A stretch of 64,000 nucleotides of DNA, taken from the NCBI GenBank assembly GCA_000727475.1, contig KL647302.1:604040-668039 (forward strand), in the 5' to 3' direction. Source of the stretch: Sarcocystis neurona (Eukaryota; Apicomplexa; Conoidasida; Eucoccidiorida; Sarcocystidae). Within the stretch, counting starts at the first letter, position 1. Each line of letters begins with the position of its first letter. The notes under the pieces are model-generated. The model was not told the origin of the DNA. It did no database searches and worked only from the letters and a program-made list of their open reading frames with translations. The position numbers and the translations under genes are program-made. Positions 34,160 through 45,735 of this stretch are shown one piece after another.

Positions 34160-35006
34160 CTTCCATAGAGAACCCTAATTCAACGCTGTCTTTCAGTGCG
34201 TGCACACCAAAAACTTCAAACGCTCGTGCGGATCGGCACCAGATCCCCGCCGTGTGCACCTGGTCCGCGGCCACTTGCGTCGGGGGGTGAGTTCGTCATC
34301 TCCTTTCGTCTTTCACACCTTTTTAGGATTTCCCCGTGTCCCCGAATCTTATTCCACTGCGACGCCATCTTGTACCTCCTCGTCGACATCTTGTCTCCCG
34401 TTTTGATCTTCATCCCTGTCGTTCTCGCCCGGCTGCGTGTCATCCGTCGTCACACACGTCTCATTCAGCACCCGTGCTCTTTCCGTCTGCAGTCGGACCG
34501 CTGCGTCTGTCTTTCTTGTCTTTCTGTTCCACTTCTTCTGAATCGATCCCCCGTATTCAGACCGCGAGCCCCGACTTCAGAAATGCCTCTTCCCTCCACT
34601 GGCAAAACCTCTGCTGCTCCTGGCTGCTCTTCTGCGAGTCTGTGGCCCACCTTCTTTTACACGTCCGGACGTCAGCTTCCTGTCATTTGAAGAAGAAGCT
34701 TGAAAGCGGCTTCCTGCACTCCTATCTGCTGTACCACAACACCACTTTCTTTTCTCCTTCATCGTCGTGGTTACCAAGCTTCGCTTCACAACGCGGCTCC
34801 TGTATTCCAGCTGCCGCAGCACGCAGCCTCGTGCAACGTGCACAGTTTTTCGTGCAGTTGCTTCAAATACTTTTTAATCCTCCCGCTCTTCTCCTCCTGC
34901 GCGCTAGGATATCCCCAGCACCGCCTCGATTTCTACGGTGCTGCTGCTTCCGTCGACTGCTGCTGCCTTCCCTGTTAGGAGCCTTGTTTCATCCACAGTT
35001 AATCCC
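34160..35006 (+). promoter_or_regulatory. pyrimidine-rich leader upstream of the 35-kb gene
   Basis: About 0.8 kb of CT-rich plus-strand sequence ends at the ATG at 35007. It keeps several frames open (Leu/Ser/Pro/Phe-rich), but none shows a domain. It mirrors the CT-rich sense tract upstream of the RRM gene, so I infer promoter and/or 5' UTR, possibly with an intron acceptor near the ATG (ttcatccacag at 34988-34998). Confidence 0.4.
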
Positions 35007-36167
35007 ATGACAGGAAATAACGAGTCTGAGCTCCAGCAGCAAGCCCCTTCTTCGAACTGCACTACGGCAAGCAGTGCTACATCTCGAAGGCCTCTTTCTT
35101 TTCTACGTTTCTCCGTCCATTCGCCTGCGACCACTGGCACTGGTGACATTACTCCACCGAACACTGCTACACAGAGTTCTGGCCTTCCGTCAGGCAATGC
35201 CGGTAGTGGGAGTGCGACTCCGCAAGCGCTTGCTCCATCGCTAAACAGCAATAACGGGTCAGAGGTGGAGGATTGTTGGCCGTGTCGGGTGCTTGGAACT
35301 GCTGCTTTTTCGACTGCTGCCCTTGCTACTCTTCGACAGGCTCTGCGTTATGACAAGAAGTCAGCAGATCGACGCGTTTTCGCCGCCGTTGCTGTAGGCT
35401 TTGCCGTCCTTGGTATGTGCTCTCGACAACACAGGACGGCTGTTTCTGTTGTGGGCTGGCCTTTGCCACGTCTGCTTGCCACACTATGCGCGTATATCTA
35501 CTAGCGTATATATATGCATTCAGACGTGTGAGTCCACCGCAGCTGCAAATATATATATATATATATATATGGGTATTTCCTTGCATGGCATCGAGGAAAG
35601 TCTTCGGGTTCTACTACGTGGATGTCAGGGAAAGGGTGTGTGATGTTGTTTGCTCGTGATACCGGTTGCCGTACACAACTGCAAAAAGGTGCGACTACGA
35701 CTTCTTGAAGCGTAAGACGAGAATTTCTCTTATATTTTGATGAAATGCAGTTGTTCTGCCCAAGACGCAGTTGCGTCCCACGTACTCCCGCAGCCCGTAC
35801 CTACCAACGCGCATACATTCGTACACAGCAGCACACGGTAGACACGGACACTTGCAGTGGCCGTGCTGTTGCACTGCGGCAGGGCCACACCGCACTTCGT
35901 TTCCGTCGCCTGCGGTTCGCTTCACACCGCAGCAGTCACAGCATCCTGAGGACTTCCATTTCGACACGAGGCATCGGAGTGGAGGCCTAGTGCTGGACAA
36001 CAGCATGCTCCTGCCTTTCCCCACCTTAGGAGTAGCATGCAGATTCTTCTTCTCCTCTCAAGTTGACTGGCTTGAACCTGTTCTGGGGCATTCCTGTTGT
36101 TCTCCTGTGTGCAGCTGTTTACCGCGCCGTCGTCCCGGCGAAACCCTTGGTTCAGCAGCTGCCTTAA
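35007..36167 (+). CDS. small two-TM protein resembling the DMAC1/TMEM261 (DUF4536) family, two exons
   Basis: Exon 1 (35007-35412) starts with ATG and encodes a roughly 85-residue Ser/Thr/Asn-rich N-terminus, then CWPCRVLGT followed by a hydrophobic segment, a polar turn with ADRR, and a second hydrophobic segment FAAVAVGFAVLG. The donor is CCTTG|GTATGT (phase 1). Exon 2 (36115-36167) follows gttctcctgtgtgcag, is in the matching phase and adds AVYRAVVPAKPLVQQLP before a TAA. The product would be about 152 residues. The CWxCRVL box followed by two membrane helices is what I know of the DMAC1/TMEM261 family, whose human member helps assemble the distal membrane arm of mitochondrial complex I. 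Apicomplexans lack canonical complex I, so the role here would have to differ. The N-terminus could hold a weak mitochondrial signal. Exon 2 is inferred from phase, acceptor and stop. Confidence 0.5.
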
Positions 36168-36179
36168 ACACAGCAAGCA

Positions 36180-36650
36180 GCAGCAGAAGCCGCGGCCACA
36201 CACACACACAGAGCGACACAGCGGTAGATGCTGCAGGAGGAACACAAGCAGCAGATGCAGCAGCAGATGCAGCAGCAGTTACAGTCTCACAGAAGCGAGA
36301 GGTCTGTGACGGAAGCAGAAGCTACAGAGGCCGCACGCCGTTCACCAGCGCGTGCAGCCTCCGCAGCACAAACAACCGCGCAGTGATCACCACCGAGCGT
36401 CTTCGCGGCGAGCGCAGGGCCGCTGCCCCGCCAGGACCTACGCAGCGTTAGCAGGCGCAGCAGGTGCCGGGGCACAGCAGCTGCACGGGCAAGTCTCTCG
36501 CAGGAGAGTCTTTCACGTGGAGGATCTGTGTTGGTGCTGGGCAGTCGAACAGCAACTGCTGCAGCATGAAGGAGCAGGAGAAGCACTTTGCCGCTGGAGG
36601 GGCTGGAGCCGGTACGCCACGCGATCCCACGTCACTGGCACGTGAACAGC
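36180..36650. repeat. CAG-rich block, possible small coding remnant
   Basis: The plus strand carries CAGCAGATGCAGCAGCAG-type sequence at about 36246-36280. One frame (ATG at about 36228 to TGA at about 36386) gives a 52-residue Gln/Met-rich, then Glu/Ala/Arg-rich helix that looks like genuine coiled coil, but a stop lies directly upstream and no splice partner is evident. The rest is degenerate triplet sequence. Confidence 0.35.
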
Positions 36651-36659
36651 TGTAGAATA

Positions 36660-37307
36660 AATAGGTGGAGGCCCTCGTACTTCACTCTTTCACAAACTCC
36701 TGTATGTGTCTGTCTATCTCTCTCTCTCCGCATATGTGTAGATACATTTGCTGGGTGTGTTCCGTCCATTTTGCCCAACTATAACCCTAGTGTGCGTACA
36801 CTCGTTTCCTGGGGTGCGCAGGTGTAAATTTCAGCACGCGTGACTACGTAGCGCTGCTTGTGGCGATTCTTTTAACATGCAAAATGCATGCGCCACGATA
36901 CTGCTGCTTGCGGCAGCTGCTTTCCAGCTAAACGAATGGGTTATATATACATGTGTCTACCTATGTACACATGTGTATCCGAGACATGCAGCAGCTACAC
37001 ACAGATACCTGTGTGCAAGCGTATGGCCTAAAAACACATATATGCGTATATATATGTATCCGAGACATATAGCTACACACATGCATGTGTATAAGTAAGT
37101 GTAGGGCCTATAGAACATGTATATATATATACATATGCATATGTGTGTGTATACATACATGTGTGACAACCATCTACTCTTGTACCTCGACGTTCGAAGT
37201 GCTGGACGATGACGTAGCTACGCTCCTAGCACGTCACCCTACCTGCGCAGAGCGACGGAGTATGTATCTGGACGTTAGTGCGGAAACGAACCTTTGGCAA
37301 GCATGTG
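36660..37307. other. no supported gene; simple-sequence spacer
   Basis: TA/GTAC-rich sequence includes a short duplicated piece, GTATCCGAGACAT, near 36976 and 37058. A plus frame near 37180-37340 has a few varied residues and might hold an exon of the HSBP1-like gene, but splice sites are not convincing. Confidence 0.4.
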
Positions 37308-37625
37308 ATTTGCCTTTACAGTGCACCCAAGAGTTACACGTGTGAACGCGTATATGTGTGTTTACATATGTGTACACGGGGCGGCGTTTCTATCTATACA
37401 CACCTATACCTGAATACGTATATCTGTATTTCTGTTTGTATATCTGTATCTGCTGGCTGCTGCATATGATTTGCCTTTACAGTGCGCCCAAGAGTTACAC
37501 GTGTGAAGGCGTATATTTGTGTCTACATATCTGTATACGGTGCGGCGTCTGCGTGTATATGTACATGTACCTGTATACATACATATATGTATGTATGTTT
37601 GTATATCTGTGTATGCTGGCTGCTG
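37308..37625. repeat. 160-bp tandem duplication carrying a splice-acceptor-like element
   Basis: Two copies, starting at about 37308 and 37467, begin GATTTGCCTTTACAGTGC and continue CCCAAGAGTTACACGTGTGAA, followed by TA/GTAC-rich sequence and a GTATGCTGGCTGCTGCAT-type end. The TTTGCCTTTACAG portion looks like a 3' splice site, so an acceptor has been duplicated just upstream of the HSBP1-like exon. Confidence 0.85.
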
Positions 37626-37647
37626 CATGAACAAGTTTGATACGCAG

Positions 37648-38107
37648 CGTCTTTTCTGCGGGCTCTGCAACTTCGCGCGCGGCTAGTTCTGGTGCTGCCC
37701 GTACATCTGCAGGAGCGGCTGTCGTTGAAAGCGACGTGTCTCCGCATGCAGCAGCAGCGGCAGCGCGCGGCTTGGCTCTGCCTCCGGAAGCGGGGGGAGG
37801 AGACGAGACAGGAGGCTTGGAGGACATGGGAGACGCCTTGGCAGCAGCACTGACGGAAATGGAAGAGAGGTTTGAGACAGTTAGCACCGCCATTTTGAAC
37901 CGATTGGATGATATGAGCAGTAAAGTGGACGAACTCGAGCAGCAGCTGCAGTCGCTTATTTCCACAACCCCACAGCAGCAGCAGGACGCGGACGAGGAGG
38001 GACTGCGACACCGCATGCAGCAGCAGCAGGAGTTGGACCAGATCAATTTTGGCGGCAAGCTAGCCGTGGGGAAAGGAATTGCTGGTACCACTCCGCCACA
38101 GTACTGA
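37648..38107 (+). CDS. HSBP1-like coiled-coil protein
   Basis: An open plus-strand frame ends at TGA (38105-38107). After an Ala/Gly-rich N-terminal part it encodes a heptad-repeat helix, EMEERFETVSTAILNRLDDM followed by SSKVDELEQQLQSLI (about 37851-37958). This is the signature of heat-shock-factor-binding protein 1, in which a single short coiled coil forms trimers and binds HSF1 trimers or WASH-complex subunits. The rest is Gln/Asp-rich and ends GIAGTTPPQY. Typical HSBP1 proteins have about 75-100 residues; from the first in-frame ATG (37826) this would be about 93. The open frame reaches back to about 37648 without an ATG and contains an acceptor-like tacgcag, so an upstream exon with the true start is likely. 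The partner cannot be read from the sequence. Confidence 0.75.
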
Positions 38108-41100
38108 AGCACAACACGTTGAGAGGCCGTTCACCTTTACGCGAAGCATCGTCTGTTGCTACCCCCTGTCTCGCAACGTAGGCCGCCTGCAGGCGCCGTT
38201 GCGGGTGTACGTTTCAACATTTCTCTATCTCTGTTTGCGGGGTGCGCTACACGTGCAGTAGTACATGTACACATTTATAGTGTCCCTGGGCTGGGCTTTC
38301 CACAAGTATACGCAAGTCCCTCTATCGGAATGTTCCTCCGAATATTTGTGCTTATACAGTGTGTGTAACTTTGCCCTGAACGACCCCTCCACCGGCGGTG
38401 AACAACACATTGAGTCTGCGCGTACTAAAACGCGCACGCACACGTACGTAGGAGTCACATACACACACGTACGCTCCACATTCCGTCCGCGTGCATGCGG
38501 GCGCCTTACACATCTCAGAATCTGCAGTGGTACATGCGCAGACGTGTGCGTCACGCCACAGAAATGCAGACACGTGTCTCCCCGTCTCGCTGTCTCACGC
38601 AGTGTTCAGATGTAGCAATACGCATTTAAACACTGTGTACGTCCAGTGAACATCTGGAAGCGTGCACGCACTGTACAGGTTCCAATATATAGACGGCGTG
38701 TCGGTATCCTTTTGACGTATGCAGCCACGTCTATGGACTTAACACGTAGCAACGTAGATGACTGGTAGGCGTGTGTGTGTAATTTACGCAGTCGTGTCTA
38801 TCGGTGAAAAGACGCGCATGCACATGTGCGTAAGGCGACACGCGCGGTGACCACCTGCGCGGACGTAGGTCGTCTGCCGTAGATGCGTCCACATCCCGAC
38901 GCGATGATAAAACTTGCTATGCATGCGTGTGGCCCGCTTGGCACTTCGTCCCCCAGTCAGAATTAGACAAAGAAATGCCGTTCAAGGGGCCAGTGAAGCC
39001 ATTACCAAAAAAGGCCCATTCTGTGCTGCTCTTTTTTAGACTCGGGAGCCTCACGTGTATGTGCGGACGCTGCTGTTAAGCCACGCTTGCGCAAGCGGCT
39101 CCGTTGCGGGCACGCTTGTCCGATATGAGAATAAATATCCGAGCCGAAGAAGAGGGGACACGCCCAGTTGAGAGCTCCTCAAAATAAGTGGCGCCCGAGC
39201 GCTTTCGAATGCAATTTGTGGAGAAGACAAGAAAAATTGTCACGCCACCAGGCAGAGGGGTCAAAACTACTCAAGCGTAGAAGCTCGCACATACGTGTAC
39301 ACAGGCTTCGTCGCTGCGTATTGGCAAACACGTACGAGAAACACACTGCTGTTGTACAAGCTGATGTTCACGTTGAGCTGCCGTAGATATGGCCACGCAG
39401 CTGTCGGTTCGTTATCTGCGGTCACAGATATTGATAGCAGCGTGCGAGCGGCAGTGATAAACTCGCTTATTCAGAGGGCTTTCTCTGCACTGCAGTGCGT
39501 GGAAGAGTCCGAGCAGATGTAACGATGGAAGGAAAACGAGCTCTGTATACAGTGCTGGGCAAACACTAAAGGAGGCCCTGCAGTCACAGCGTTGGACTGC
39601 GGCGTGCGGGCAGCTGTGAAGGAAAGACGCTGTAAGCGCTGTAGCTGCAGCCACACGCTACAGCGCGGAGACCAAGCGTGCGGGCAGCTAAGGGAAGAAG
39701 CTGTGAGCGCTAGAGCTGCAGTCACACGCTACAGCACGTAGACCAAGCGTGCGGGCAGCTGTGAAGGGAAGAAGCTGTGAGTGCTGCATCTGCAGCCAGA
39801 TGCCACAGCATGTGTAGACCAATGCATGCACCAGGCAGAGCCCTACGTGCACACCGAGCGCATTTCAGTTTCCGAACTCGTCTCCTACCGCCTCGCGGCC
39901 CATTGTTCCCTAAGACGGCTCCCTCTTTGCCCCGCACTGTTCAACAAGACAGCACTCCTGGGAGCAGCCGCTTGACTAGTAAAATGACCGACTGTGCGTC
40001 ACGCCGGCAACCTTACACAGAAGGACACCTATGCACGTGCCGTGCAACAGTAGGTAGTGAGGGTGTCCTAGCAGTTAGCGCTGAGGACGGACGAAAACTA
40101 TACGTAATGGAGTGCTGTCTGCGGCCATCAGGATGCATGTACCGCCTGCAGCTCTGCGTAATAGAGGGCTAGATGGTAAGCCTGGCTGCAGATTAAGATA
40201 GTGGTTATCTGCCTGCAGTTGCCGAATGTGAAATGTCGCCTGCAGCTGTGCGATTGTGCCTATTGCAGGGCAGAATATTCCTACGTGCAACGGCGTTCTC
40301 CCGCGTTAGACACTAAAGCGCTCCGCAGCCGTAGATTCTGGGGTAGCAGGGGGGGGGGCTGTTCACACTGGAACTCTGCACAGGAGTGACAGCGGAACCC
40401 TGCGAGGCAACAGTAGCGCGCACTGGGCCGCTCAGCTTCTAAGATCTGGTGTAGCTACACCGGCTCCACCACATATACCGTCTACGAATACACCTGTGGC
40501 AGTCACCTGTATGGTAGAGGTGTGCCCGCAGATACTCTACAGCTAGAAATACAGAGTTGTTGAGTATCTACACATGACGACAGTGAGCGGTCACGAGTAC
40601 GATGTGGGTAGGAGAGGTCTTGAGTAGCAGCAGCAGAGAATCTGCAGTAAACCTATGTCTGGGAATGTCCGCCGCGGGTGGCCTTTTCTTGAAAACCTTC
40701 AACTTCAGTAGAAAAACTGCTATTCGTTTCATTTGGACGCTTGGAGCATCACAGTGCAACCAAGCATACAGGTGTACACAAACAATTGTACATGCGTGCG
40801 TACGTATGAACGCATACCTACACATATGCAACCGCAAAAATCGTCCCTTCAGGCGCATGCAGAGAGGCAAAATTGTGTGGCCTGCTCTCTAGCATATGTG
40901 GATGACGTGTGAAAATATAAAAACCTGTTAAATTCTTCGAACACCTGCAGGCGCGACCGCGTACAGACCGCACACGTGGACAGTTCGCTGTCAACACATG
41001 CACAGGAAGTCAACAGTGCACGCACTCTCACACAGTCGCCGTTGTGTGCATATTTCTCTACGCATGTGCGCGTACAGACGTGCAACCTTGTGCAAAGGAA

Positions 41101-41600
41101 CGGTTGAGCGTAGCACACAGAACGCGGCCCCCTGCACCCCCAGCAGTCCTCGCCATTCCCTCCCCTCTCTTTCGCGTGACACGTGCAACCGTAGAACTCC
41201 GCACGCTTATCTGTGTGTAAGCACACGTATCGAATCTTCAGATGTAGCTACGCAGCCTGCCACTCCACGTGATACACGGACAGATACCGACGTATGTATA
41301 TGCATACCATTATACACACAAACGTCACTATCCAGATACGCACCAACATATGTATATACATATATTTTGTATCCAGCCACACGTGTAAAGATTGGTAGTA
41401 GGAGAGAGAGGTCCGCGCATACGAGCAGAGCCTGCGGATGTGATTTACCCCTCCGCTGGCCGTGAAAGGCGGAAGACCGCTGCCGCTACCGCTTCAGACG
41501 GCAACCGCGCACTCTGTCCCCTGTTCGAAAGACTCTTCTTCTGAACAATTTTTCCATCCATATCTATTCAAGCATAAACACGCATCTACGCAAACACGTA
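38108..41600. other. no supported gene
   Basis: Only short overlapping frames of Cys/Thr/Arg/Val-rich composition are present, plus the tandem repeat at 39576-39825. A run of nine Gs occurs near 40350. I see no exon with splice or domain support. Confidence 0.45.
39576..39825. repeat. about 72-bp tandem repeat, three copies plus a partial
   Basis: Units begin GCGTGCGGGCAGCT at 39602, 39676 and 39747 and contain AAGAAGCTGTGAG.GCT, GAGCTGCAGTCACACGCTAC and GTAGACCAAGC variants. Periods are 74 and 71 bp. A partial unit (CTGCAGTCACAGCG) precedes the array near 39577. CTGCAG (PstI) palindromes recur once per unit. Confidence 0.85.
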
Positions 41601-43635
41601 CCTGTGCGAACAGACACGCATGTAGACAAACGGGGATGTAGAGGAGTGGAAGCTCCATATACACACATGTGTATACAGGTATGCATATATCGATTGGTAA
41701 GAGGTGGTTTGAGAAGGAGAACAGCCTCTGGCGGTCAACACAGCTCCTTTGGAGGCGCAACGTCAGGAATTTTGCCAGCCTGCGACGACACACAGAGCCC
41801 GCAGTCAGAAAGCGACAGATACACTGCAGCGGACACACACACTCAAGCACACACGAAGACACCTCCTGAAGCGTCTATGCGATTCAGTACGTCTGTCTCT
41901 CTGCAGCAGCTGAATGTAGAGGCCGCGTCTACAGGGCCCGCAGAAACAACTCTTTACCAAGACCACGGCGGATATGCAGATCTTCACGCATGTTTCCATA
42001 CATACACATACGTAGACACATACATACGCGTGCACACACACAAGTCTACTCCCACACTTCAGCGTCAAGTGCATCCGTCATCACGCACACAGCTGGTGGT
42101 GGCGTCAACAGACCCAATACATACGACAAAGACGTCGTCCTATATACTCTGATGCATACGCACAAGCCTTTGTAGATAGCAGACGCTGCGTAGGAAGACA
42201 CAGCTGCACAGTCTCTTATACACACGCACACAAGTTTCCGCGACCAGCAGCAGCCCCGATGTAGGATGAAACATGAACGTGTTGTGGGAGTCGGGACCCG
42301 AAGCGGCATTTGAAGAAGCCTGCGGATGCGGAGCCGGCGGCTACGTTCTCGCTGACGGTGATGCACAGGACAGTTGTAGACAAATACTGGTACATGTGAA
42401 TCAACACCACTGCGCCTCTGCGTTCCTCCCAAGAAGCTCCGCAGGTACTCAACTGCAAAGACGCCCACCAATGCATACACCACACCGGCGCCTTCCCAGC
42501 AATGACATGAAAATACACGTAAGTAGTCGTACACATATATGTATATACATACACGTGTGTTGTATAGGTATGTGTACACACGGGTACACACCCCTGTGTA
42601 GGCGTTCACGTTAAGCGATGCAGAGAGCGCGGTTTCCTGTATAAACACTCATACACATACACACCTGATCCTATATCTTCACCGGTGCGTATATACACAT
42701 TTTCCATTACTGCTGTCATTTTCTCCCTACATATATGTATATATATACGTGTCGACGTAGTTTCAGTCGCGTACAAGTGTCGGGATATCCACGCGGCCTC
42801 CCGTGGCTCCTTAAATTTGCAAGCCTACGGGAGTCTGTTCTCTCTTGACGGCAAACGCACAAGCGGCTCTATACTGATACACACTTTCGCATCCACGGAT
42901 GTAGAACTGGAGTGAACAAACACCGCGTTAACACACAAACATACGCGTACGTACAGAAGTGTACACACGTAGAGGTAGAAATTTTGTTTTTGCGCATCTC
43001 AGGAGTGGAACAATCCTTGACCCAGGCACGGGCACGTACGTGCATTCCGACGTCAAAATTTTCAGCCACGAAATTGCGTGGTAGCACCTCCCCATGCGGC
43101 AGACACCAAACGAGACGCACCTACTGCATCAATATACATGCATGTATGTATAGAGAAGAACAGATACGTATGTACACATGTGTGACCCTCACGAAGCGCA
43201 CTGTGCCTGGCCACTACTTTGAGATGAACTCTACTTATCTCTTTCTCTTTCTCTCTCTACACACATATATTATGCAGTATACCTACGCTTATACGTAGAA
43301 GGATACATACGCGTACACTGGTATAGCTTTGCACACAGAAGCTTACAAGCGTACGTGTTTCTGTACGTGTCTATTCGACGAAGTATTGTGTTTCTGTACG
43401 TATCTATTCGGCGAAGTATTCTGCTCCTGTGCGCCTGTTTATCGCGAATTCCCACCCTGCATATATGTCTCCTTGTACAATGAAATGTATCTCTATATAT
43501 GTGTATGTGTATTCACGCGTACATGCTCACCCATACGAATATTTCAGGTACACCTTTCTTAGTGTTTTTTAAAATTTCAGAGAAATCCGTACAAGGTAGA
43601 ACGATGAGACATAGACGTATATGTATATCCACATG
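41601..43635. other. uncertain exons and simple sequence
   Basis: A plus-strand ATG at 42273 opens 80-odd residues of normal composition before a donor-like ACAC|GTAAGT near 42520, and a plus frame near 41880-41990 is also varied, so a small plus-strand gene is possible. A minus frame near 42990-43120 is equally protein-like and could be a further 3' exon of the nucleoporin gene. No domain decides between them. TA/GTAC runs lie at about 42530-42560 and 42730-42752. Confidence 0.25.
43355..43420. repeat. 33-bp tandem duplication
   Basis: GTGTTTCTGTACGT occurs at 43355 and 43388, each followed by TCTATTCG.CGAAGTATT. Confidence 0.8.
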
Positions 43636-43830
43636 TGTGTACACACGGAGAGTGGGTAACGTGTATATATATATATATGTCCGTATGTATGTATACACGA
43701 GGAATGGGTGACGCATATATATATATATATATATACGTATGTATGTATATACGGAGAATGGGTGACATACATATATATACATATGCATGTATATACGGAG
43801 AACGGGTGGCATATATATATATATACGCAC
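43636..43830. repeat. four-copy minisatellite with TA-repeat linkers
   Basis: The motif ACGGAGAATGGGTGAC and variants recurs with cores at 43651, 43703, 43757 and 43801, separated by (TA)n and GTATGTATG linkers. The unit is thus 44-54 bp with variable linker length. Translation gives only Tyr/Ile/His low complexity. Confidence 0.85.
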
Positions 43831-43971
43831 GTATGCACATACGTCAGTATGGAGTCATGTATGTAAAAGGAGGGGGTGACAGAGGTGTAGCCACGCGACC
43901 GCACTGCGTGTCGTTGGGTGGAAATGAAGTAGCGAGAACTCAGTGTCGTTTCTGCCGCTGCTGATGCGTAC

Positions 43972-45700
43972 TTCAAAAGCGGGTGCAAGGAACGCATCCA
44001 TCATCACTTTCTGGTAATTCGTCTCCTGTGGCTGCTGGCCCGCGGCTACAGCATTCTGCTGCTGCACTGCAGGCGAAGACGCCGCGGCAGCTCCACCAAA
44101 AAAGGCATTATCGGCTGTTGCTGCTGGTGCTGCGCCTGGGTCTGCAGGAGAGGAAGACACGGCTGCAGCAGCTCCGTCGCCTCCTGCAGCAGGCCACAGC
44201 TGTGACTGCTGTTGCTGCTGCTGTGGCGAGACATTCAGGAGCGTCGGCTGGCCGAAGGTCGCAGATGGAGACGCTGTGGCTGCTGCTCCTGGTCCTGTGG
44301 CTGATGCTGCAGAGTGAAAGAAGTCTGCCGTTGGTGGCGGAGCATCAAATGACAGACCTTCTGCTGCTGCCTGCCGCTGCACCTGCCGGTAGAAGTTCAT
44401 CACCTGCTCCAATTGCTGCTGTCTGCAATTCACGGGCAGGTGTGCACACACAAACGGACTCCACACGTCGGTCTCTATGCGTATGCATGCATAGAGAAAT
44501 ACTCTAGGCGACACACACATACAGAGACGCCTACACAAATGTGCGCTCCCGTACGTCCGTACGCACGCGGGGCTTGTATGACAGCACCCTAGGGACCTTA
44601 TCACCAGACCTACACCACCAACAGCGGCACCAACATAATCGCAGCAGGATCCCTTACCCATCTACCGGCAGCCATGCTGCCATTAGATGGAGATATAAAT
44701 ACATACATACAGGTGTACATACACACATACTTACGCATGCGTATACACGTGCTTACACATACGCGCATATATGTACATATATATATATATATATATACAC
44801 GAGTGCGTGCACGATGACGAGTACCATGGCCAGAGTGTGATATGTAACGCAAGAAAACTACCGACAGGCAGAAAAGCACGACTGCCTCGGTCCTTGGAGT
44901 GCGTGAGCCGCTTTGGTGGTGCTCGTAGTGTAGCGTGAACTAGGCAGCTGCTGCTGCTGCTCCTGCCGCTGCGTCGTCGTCTTTTTTCTTCCACAGCGAC
45001 AGTAGCAGCAGCGTCGCACGACAAGCGACTGCAGCTTGGCTTCAGTCACGCAAAAGACGTACTCACAGTCTCAGATGTCTGCAGATACATCACACAGCTC
45101 CGGTATCTGTACACCCTACAGCTTCCAGGGGGACGCACGTGCAGTCCACAAGTCGTCTCCCCACAAGACGCACATCTCTCCGTTGTGGTATGTACACCCC
45201 ACAACTCCGCAGCAGGCCATGTCCCACAAGCTCGCAAAGAATCCTTTCACGTTGAGACATCCACGGAAGACAATCACACATCATATGCTGCAGTGTATGT
45301 ACACTCTACACATCTCCGCAGCACGAGAGGCCCATAATTTCCGCTTGGACGGGATACGATATTCAACTGCCACCAAAGTAAATACTTCTATTCAACTTAT
45401 CCAGACACTGCAGCAGGTTAGACAAGAAACCACTTCTCTTCGTCGACGTATATACAAACATGTTATTATGTACACATATCCTCCACACACGGCAGCACCT
45501 CCCTGCACTACGTAATACACATTACTATATCCATATTACTATCCACCTGCCCGCAGCAACACGTATATATATATACATATATATATGTACATACGTGCCC
45601 ACCCAAATAACTACGCTTCTTTGTAGTTCGTACATACACATCCGTATACACGTACAAATATATATATATATGTATATACACATATATACACACACACACG

Positions 45701-45735
<35 letters not shown>

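Noticed and set aside
34336..35010. 224-codon plus-strand Ser/Pro/Leu frame before the 35-kb gene
   Set aside because: It reflects the CT-rich composition of the leader; other frames are equally open and no domain is visible.
44858..45049. Minus-strand Gln/Arg-rich frame considered as a nucleoporin exon
   Set aside because: Direct joining of the exon ending at 47031 to the one starting at 44422 is phase-consistent and gives a continuous helix, while this piece is CAG-type low complexity without clean splice sites.
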